Assembly: GCA_963824985.1 (NCBI GenBank)
Contig: CAWGRQ010000024.1
Location: 1-64,000, forward strand
Reading direction: 5' to 3'
DNA from: JAFNAG01 sp963824985
Lineage (GTDB): Bacteria > Acidobacteriota > UBA6911
Length of the DNA: 64,000 nucleotides
Made by a program: the position numbers and the translations under genes
Shown here: piece after piece, positions 59,976 to 64,000 of the stretch
How the letters are laid out: the number at the start of each line of letters is the position of its first letter
How positions within the stretch are numbered: position 1 is the first letter of the stretch
The notes under the pieces: model-generated
Told to the model about the DNA's origin: nothing
What the model saw: the letters and a program-made list of their open reading frames with translations, nothing else
The model's database searches: none

Positions 59976-61358
59976 TCAAAAATATTGGGGCACCGGAAAT
60001 GTGGCAAGCTTTTTCCACACCAGCATTACGCTGCCGTCGCTGTCAAACCTGACCACACGAAAGACCACGAGCACGTCGGAATCACCGTAGACGATCGAGC
60101 GCAATCCGTAGGTCGTATCGAGCCGGGCAACAAGTCGGTTGCGATAGGAGTATGTTCCTGCGGTAAATCCAGTTCCGGCGCGCCGCTGCTCGGCTCGAAT
60201 CTCCGCGTCATTGGTCGGGGGCACGTACGAGTTGAGATACTGCAGGGCGGGATGGCCGGCGTCAACGCCCTCGATCGGAACATTTCCAAGCTCCGTCAGG
60301 AACCCGAAATCATAACCCGCAAACCCGACGCTCAAAAAGCCCTGCTGGAGTTCAAGGTCGGATCCGTAGCCGTACTCGTGCGTGAGGTTGGCGAATGAGA
60401 AGTAGGCTCCTCCCCCTCTAATCGGGAGGACCTGGTCATAGAGTGCTCGGGGGGCAATGCCCGTCATTCCGGTGTTCGGCAGACCCAGAAAGGTCGCATA
60501 CGGCGCCCGATCTTCCGGCGTCGGGCCTAGGAATCCGTTTATGGCGGCAGATAATTCCCCATTGAGCGATTGAATTCGTTCCAGGAGGAGGCTGCGTGCC
60601 AAAGAAAAAGAATCGCGTCCGGGCAGCACCGGGGCCGTGGAAAATATCTGCCCCTCGAACTGTAAAGCAACCAGCGAAAACAACGAGGTTGCTGACACCT
60701 CGAGAGACCCTTCCACGGTGCTGACGTTCTCCAGACCTTGGATCTGGTTCACGTAGAGAGCGGTCTGTCTGGAGCGTGAGAACGTGCGCGATCCGGTTCC
60801 CAGGGTAATCCCATTCCTGTCAAGCAGCCGGAAGTCAAACCGGGCATCAGCCGGGCCGGTATTCACCAGCGCGATTGCAGTGTTCCGAGAATCCGGAACC
60901 ATCACCGTGGCGACTCCAATCGCCTGAGAAGCCGGCACAGCAGCCTGACACACGAGACTTCCGGCTCCGGACATCCATTTGAACGTTTCGGTGGCGCCGA
61001 TCGTGCGAGTCGAGGAAACTCTCGCCCACCCAACGATTGCCTGATTACCGGTGCCCAGGGTCTGGAGAAAGACGGAGGCCGATGGTTCGAGGCTGAATTG
61101 GAACACGCTGCCAGTTCCACGGTTCGTTGCCAGTGCCAGGGGAGAGCCGTCCTGGGCAAACAGCTCGACAGAAACCAGGCTCGTCCCGGCGCCCAATCCC
61201 GTGAACTGCCAGGTGGTGCTGTAGCCGCCGCCATCGGCCAAGTGCGGAAAATATAATATCTGATCTCCGGCCGCCGCGCCGAGGGGGTTGGAAACGAGCA
61301 TGGAGGCGAGACCTATCAGGATTGCAGCGCTGATTGCTGGCTTCTTTAAGGATTTCAT
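59976..61358 (-). CDS. Large exported protein of unknown function
   Basis: 460 residues with a clear signal peptide (AAILIGLASMLVSNPLGAAA). The mature protein is beta-rich with no cysteine cluster. It shows repeated motifs such as ILYFPHLADGGGYSTTWQFT and TIGATETFKWMSG, which resemble beta-sandwich surface or secreted proteins common in Acidobacteriota, but I cannot name a family. No catalytic motif is evident. It is followed (in its own direction) only by the hairpin at 59948. Confidence 0.6.
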   Translation of the reverse strand: MKSLKKPAISAAILIGLASMLVSNPLGAAAGDQILYFPHLADGGGYSTTWQFTGLGAGTSLVSVELFAQDGSPLALATNRGTGSVFQFSLEPSASVFLQTLGTGNQAIVGWARVSSTRTIGATETFKWMSGAGSLVCQAAVPASQAIGVATVMVPDSRNTAIALVNTGPADARFDFRLLDRNGITLGTGSRTFSRSRQTALYVNQIQGLENVSTVEGSLEVSATSLFSLVALQFEGQIFSTAPVLPGRDSFSLARSLLLERIQSLNGELSAAINGFLGPTPEDRAPYATFLGLPNTGMTGIAPRALYDQVLPIRGGGAYFSFANLTHEYGYGSDLELQQGFLSVGFAGYDFGFLTELGNVPIEGVDAGHPALQYLNSYVPPTNDAEIRAEQRRAGTGFTAGTYSYRNRLVARLDTTYGLRSIVYGDSDVLVVFRVVRFDSDGSVMLVWKKLATFPVPQYF

Positions 61359-61921
61359 GGCGTTTTCTCCTAATGGACCAAGAGCAAGTTAGGACCCTCG
61401 CGTATGCCAGAGGCTGGGTCCGGACTATGGCCGGGCCCAGGTTCTGGTTTCCTTCTAAGCGAGGTACAGCTCCGGAAGCCCGAATTGAGAAGCTGCTTGC
61501 CGTCCCCAACCATCGGCCGCCTGGAAAGCGCGAAGCTGTTTTGCTGTTTTACAACCATAATAGATGCCGCGGAGACAAAAAAGGTTCACCCGTGATCCGG
61601 GGGCCAGATCGGCGAAATGTGGCTTATGATTGATGTGCCTCTGGCGATCCAACCAAATCTGCACCGCAATCTCCCGAGCTTGGGCAATGCCCAGATAATA
61701 GTCGGTATTTTTGAATGATTCGAGATTGGGAGATTCGAGATTCCCCTGATGTTGATCGGCCTGGGTGGGGATGCCGGAGCATGCTCACGGTTCAAGGGGT
61801 GAGCGGGGACCCTGCCAGGGCCGGGCTGGGTCCCGCGAACCATGAGTTGGCACCATGCGCGAGGAAATATCCGGATTTTGCTGTCCCGCTGAACAACAGG
61901 CATTTGCGGCGGGTTGATATA
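61359..61921. other. Non-coding spacer with short direct repeats
   Basis: No gene is supported in 563 bases. GATTCGAGATT is directly repeated around 61717-61743, separated by GGGA. The remainder holds only short frames without start signals or recognisable content. Confidence 0.4.
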
Positions 61922-62347
61922 TCAGCGTAGGTGGCGCAAGACCGCCATCAGGGATTCAGTCTCGACCGAATAGGTTTCCTTTACCAGGCCCTGAATCATG
62001 GAGGCAAAGATGGCCGCTTGACTTGCGTGGTTAACCAAACGGAAGTTCGCGGCCGACGTAGCGGGCCGGTTCACAAGGCGGTTGATATCGCGGATTTCGT
62101 GTTTCAGCATGACGACGAAGACGACGAGCAAGCCGACCGCTGCCAGCTTGCCATTGGGAGCCGACTTGAGCTTGTAATCCAGGTCCCGTTGTATTTCCTT
62201 CATCGCTTTGATAACCGTGGCTTCGCTCCAGTTCGGCGTTGTCACCAGTTTCTGGACCTTTTGCTTCAACAAGGTCTTGATCGGCGGCTGTGTGGCCATA
62301 AGCAGCTTGTGACCTTCAAAGTTTATGAGATGCATAAGGTTCAACAT
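61922..62347 (-). CDS. Small membrane-associated protein of unknown function
   Basis: 141-residue protein, start at ATG 62347. It opens with NLMHLINFEGHKLLMATQPP. A helical, basic middle section (KTLLKQKVQKLVTTPNWSEA) precedes one hydrophobic segment (LAAVGLLVVFVVMLKH). No family is recognised. The frame is clean, but conservation is untested and the gene is tentative. Confidence 0.45.
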   Translation of the reverse strand: MLNLMHLINFEGHKLLMATQPPIKTLLKQKVQKLVTTPNWSEATVIKAMKEIQRDLDYKLKSAPNGKLAAVGLLVVFVVMLKHEIRDINRLVNRPATSAANFRLVNHASQAAIFASMIQGLVKETYSVETESLMAVLRHLR

Positions 62348-62853
62348 GGTTTCTCCTTCGCCGGAGCTTGAGTTCCCTGGCTGGTCAAACCAACCTGTCG
62401 TGCGCCGCTCGCTGAACCTCCGCGGCAATAGGATTCCCGCCGGTATGAGTGCAGACACCATCACCTGCCCGGAATGTTTTGAAATCAGAAACCGTCAACG
62501 GCTCGCTCGTAGCCGGCACCCACCCGATCGATCAATGTAAATAACAGTATCATGTCGCGGCTGTCGGACCCTAGGGCATTATTCGAAATGTGGCGCTGGC
62601 GCGAGATCGGCACCCGGGGATACCAATCCCATATGGCGCACCCAACACGGGGGCGTACATCGAGTTGTCGACGGGGACATTTCACCACGTGGGTCTTGTT
62701 CCGGGAGGGCGGCAGATTCGATGTGTGCCGGGAGATTTCCTCAAAGGCTTATTCGTGTCTCACCGCCAGAGGCGGTGGCTTACCGCAATGTAATCAGGTC
62801 CCGCCGAGCCGGCGGGACCTGATTGCCGGGACTGGCCTTATTTTCGAAGCAGC
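62348..62853. other. Spacer holding two hairpins
   Basis: About 506 bases between the small membrane protein gene and the S9 peptidase stop. Apart from the two hairpins noted next to the peptidase (CACCGCC/GGCGGTG near 62761-62777, and 62792-62824) nothing is recognised. Confidence 0.4.
62792..62824 (-). terminator. 15-bp terminator-type hairpin after the S9 peptidase
   Basis: AATCAGGTCCCGCCG (62792-62806) and CGGCGGGACCTGATT (62810-62824) form a perfect 15-bp stem with a 3-nt loop, 30 bases after the minus-strand peptidase stop. The downstream sequence on that strand is only weakly U-rich (ACATTGCGG). Confidence 0.65.
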
Positions 62854-64000
62854 CTACCGCTCCGAAGCTGTCCGGGGGCCGGCTTTCTTCACATATTTGT
62901 CGAGCCAATTCAGCATTTCGGCGACCACGTCCTTGTTCGACTCGGCGGCGGCATAGCCGTGCGCCTCGTAGGGCAGCGTCACGTAGCGGACCGTGGCGCC
63001 GAAGCCCTTGAGTGCCATATAGAAGCGTTCCGACTGGATCGGGAAGGTGCCCGAGTTATCGTCCATCTCGCCATGAATCAGAAGGATCGGATCCTTAACC
63101 TGGTTGGCATGCCAGAAGGGGGACATCCTGGCATAGACCTCGGGAATCTCCCAGAAGTTGCGCCGCTCGTTCTGGAAGCCGAACGGCGTGAGACTGCGGT
63201 TGTAAGCGCCGCTGCGGGCAATGCCGGCCCGGAACAGCCGGGAGTGAGCAAGCAGATTCGCCGTCATGAACGCGCCATAGCTGTGGCCGCCTACGCCAAA
63301 GCGATCGCGATCGGCGACCCCCATATCCACGGCTTTATCGATGGCCGCCTGCGCGCTGGCCACCAGCTGATCGACATAGGTATCGTTGGCGGTCTCACCG
63401 GGCCCGATGATCGGCATGGTCGGATTGTCGAATACCGCGTAACCCTGGGTGAGCAGCAGCAGGTGCGAAGCCCCCCCTACGGAGGTGAACCGGTTCTCGT
63501 TCCCGCTCACCTGGCCGGCGACATCGGCGCCGGTGAACTCGGCGGGGTAGGCCCAGATGAACATCGGGTAGCGCGTGCCCGGCTTGTAGTCGGTCGGCAG
63601 GTATATCGTTCCGTTGAGCTGAACACCGTCCTTCCGTTTGTAGGTGACGAACTGCCGCGAGACCGAGGAAAGCTGCGGATGCGGGTCCTTGAACGACGTG
63701 ACCGGCTGGACCGTCCGTGCCGGGATATCGCGGACGAAGTAATTCGGCGGCTCCCTTCTGGTTTCGCGGCGCGTCATGATGCGGCCGGCGTTGTCATCCA
63801 GGAGACCGACTACGGATTCGTAGGTGGTGTCATCGCATTGCCAGAGGCGTTCGGCCTTGAGCGTCTTGAGGTTGAATCGTTCAAGGAACGGACGGTCTCC
63901 CTTGGGGGAGGCTCCGGAACCGGACAGGTAGATGGCATCTCCGACCTGTATAATCTTGCCGGTCGAAGGACGCGCCATGGGAAATCCCGGATCACCATAT
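62854..64000 (-). CDS. S9 prolyl-oligopeptidase family peptidase, 5' part beyond window
   Basis: C-terminal 380 or so residues of a serine peptidase of clan SC, family S9. The catalytic Ser is in VGGHSYGAFMTANLLAH, the Asp in LLIHGEMDDNSGTFPIQSER and the His in LPYEAHGYAAAESN. The upstream beta-propeller part is represented by the first residues (SGSGASPKGDRPFLERFNLK). The reading frame remains open to the edge of the window (YGDPGFPM upstream of an internal Met at 63978), so the true start is outside. Probably exported, but the signal peptide cannot be seen. Confidence 0.9.
   Translation of the reverse strand, partial: YGDPGFPMARPSTGKIIQVGDAIYLSGSGASPKGDRPFLERFNLKTLKAERLWQCDDTTYESVVGLLDDNAGRIMTRRETRREPPNYFVRDIPARTVQPVTSFKDPHPQLSSVSRQFVTYKRKDGVQLNGTIYLPTDYKPGTRYPMFIWAYPAEFTGADVAGQVSGNENRFTSVGGASHLLLLTQGYAVFDNPTMPIIGPGETANDTYVDQLVASAQAAIDKAVDMGVADRDRFGVGGHSYGAFMTANLLAHSRLFRAGIARSGAYNRSLTPFGFQNERRNFWEIPEVYARMSPFWHANQVKDPILLIHGEMDDNSGTFPIQSERFYMALKGFGATVRYVTLPYEAHGYAAAESNKDVVAEMLNWLDKYVKKAGPRTASER

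Overview
The window is GC-rich chromosomal DNA from a free-living heterotroph, most likely an Acidobacteriota member. That placement is inference: it rests on an ADOP/MacB-type permease and a fragment of another, TMTC-like TPR membrane proteins, GH127 and GH54 arabinan enzymes, a five-S1-domain protein and a tig-clpP-clpX-lon block. No rRNA gene is present to confirm it. One tRNA (Leu, anticodon TAG) was found. No CRISPR array and no prophage were seen.

Layout. 1-6 kb holds two arabinofuranosidases: an intact Tat-exported GH127, and a GH54 with a lamin-tail domain interrupted by about 40-residue repeats and broken by about eight frame changes. 6-10.4 kb is accessory DNA: an AbrB-like/Fic pair, a diverged second copy of the Fic 3' end, a transposase remnant, an S1-domain protein and a palindrome cluster. 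10.4-14.2 kb is a DmsABC-like molybdoenzyme operon with many frame changes. 14.2-21.5 kb holds a permease fragment, a small exported protein, an MscS channel, an IS1634-type element and the ADOP permease that has lost its 5' end at the IS edge. 21.8-31.4 kb holds dsbD, a heparan-acetyltransferase-like membrane protein, an N-carbamoylputrescine amidase, an SDR, and a TolC-EmrA-EmrB efflux operon preceded by a TetR remnant. 31.9-42 kb holds murB, cutC, a lemA/TPM operon, a pilus-like exported protein and a fused FAD/Fe-S dehydrogenase. 42-45.4 kb is metY-metX-metW behind a strong promoter, a Met-rich 29-codon leader ORF and a terminator with a competing antiterminator. 45.4-54.6 kb is housekeeping: queD, queC, tRNA-Leu, tig, clpP, clpX, lon, engB and rho. 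54.9-64 kb holds a VapBC pair, a fused spermidine-synthase-like membrane protein, a TPR membrane protein, two unrecognised proteins and the 3' part of an S9 peptidase.

The strongest candidate for a new regulatory system is the met leader at 42003-42215. Promoter, RBS, a Met-Ala-Met-Pro-Met cluster, a protector hairpin, an antiterminator and a terminator all lie in the order expected of ribosome-mediated attenuation, directly upstream of methionine genes.

Read the window with one caution. About 28 single-base frame changes are visible, including in lon and rho, and an extra G probably fuses tig to clpP. Since lon and rho are normally functional and several shifts fall in homopolymers, many are probably sequence errors. 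Frameshifted genes are therefore annotated at full span, with the break points stated.
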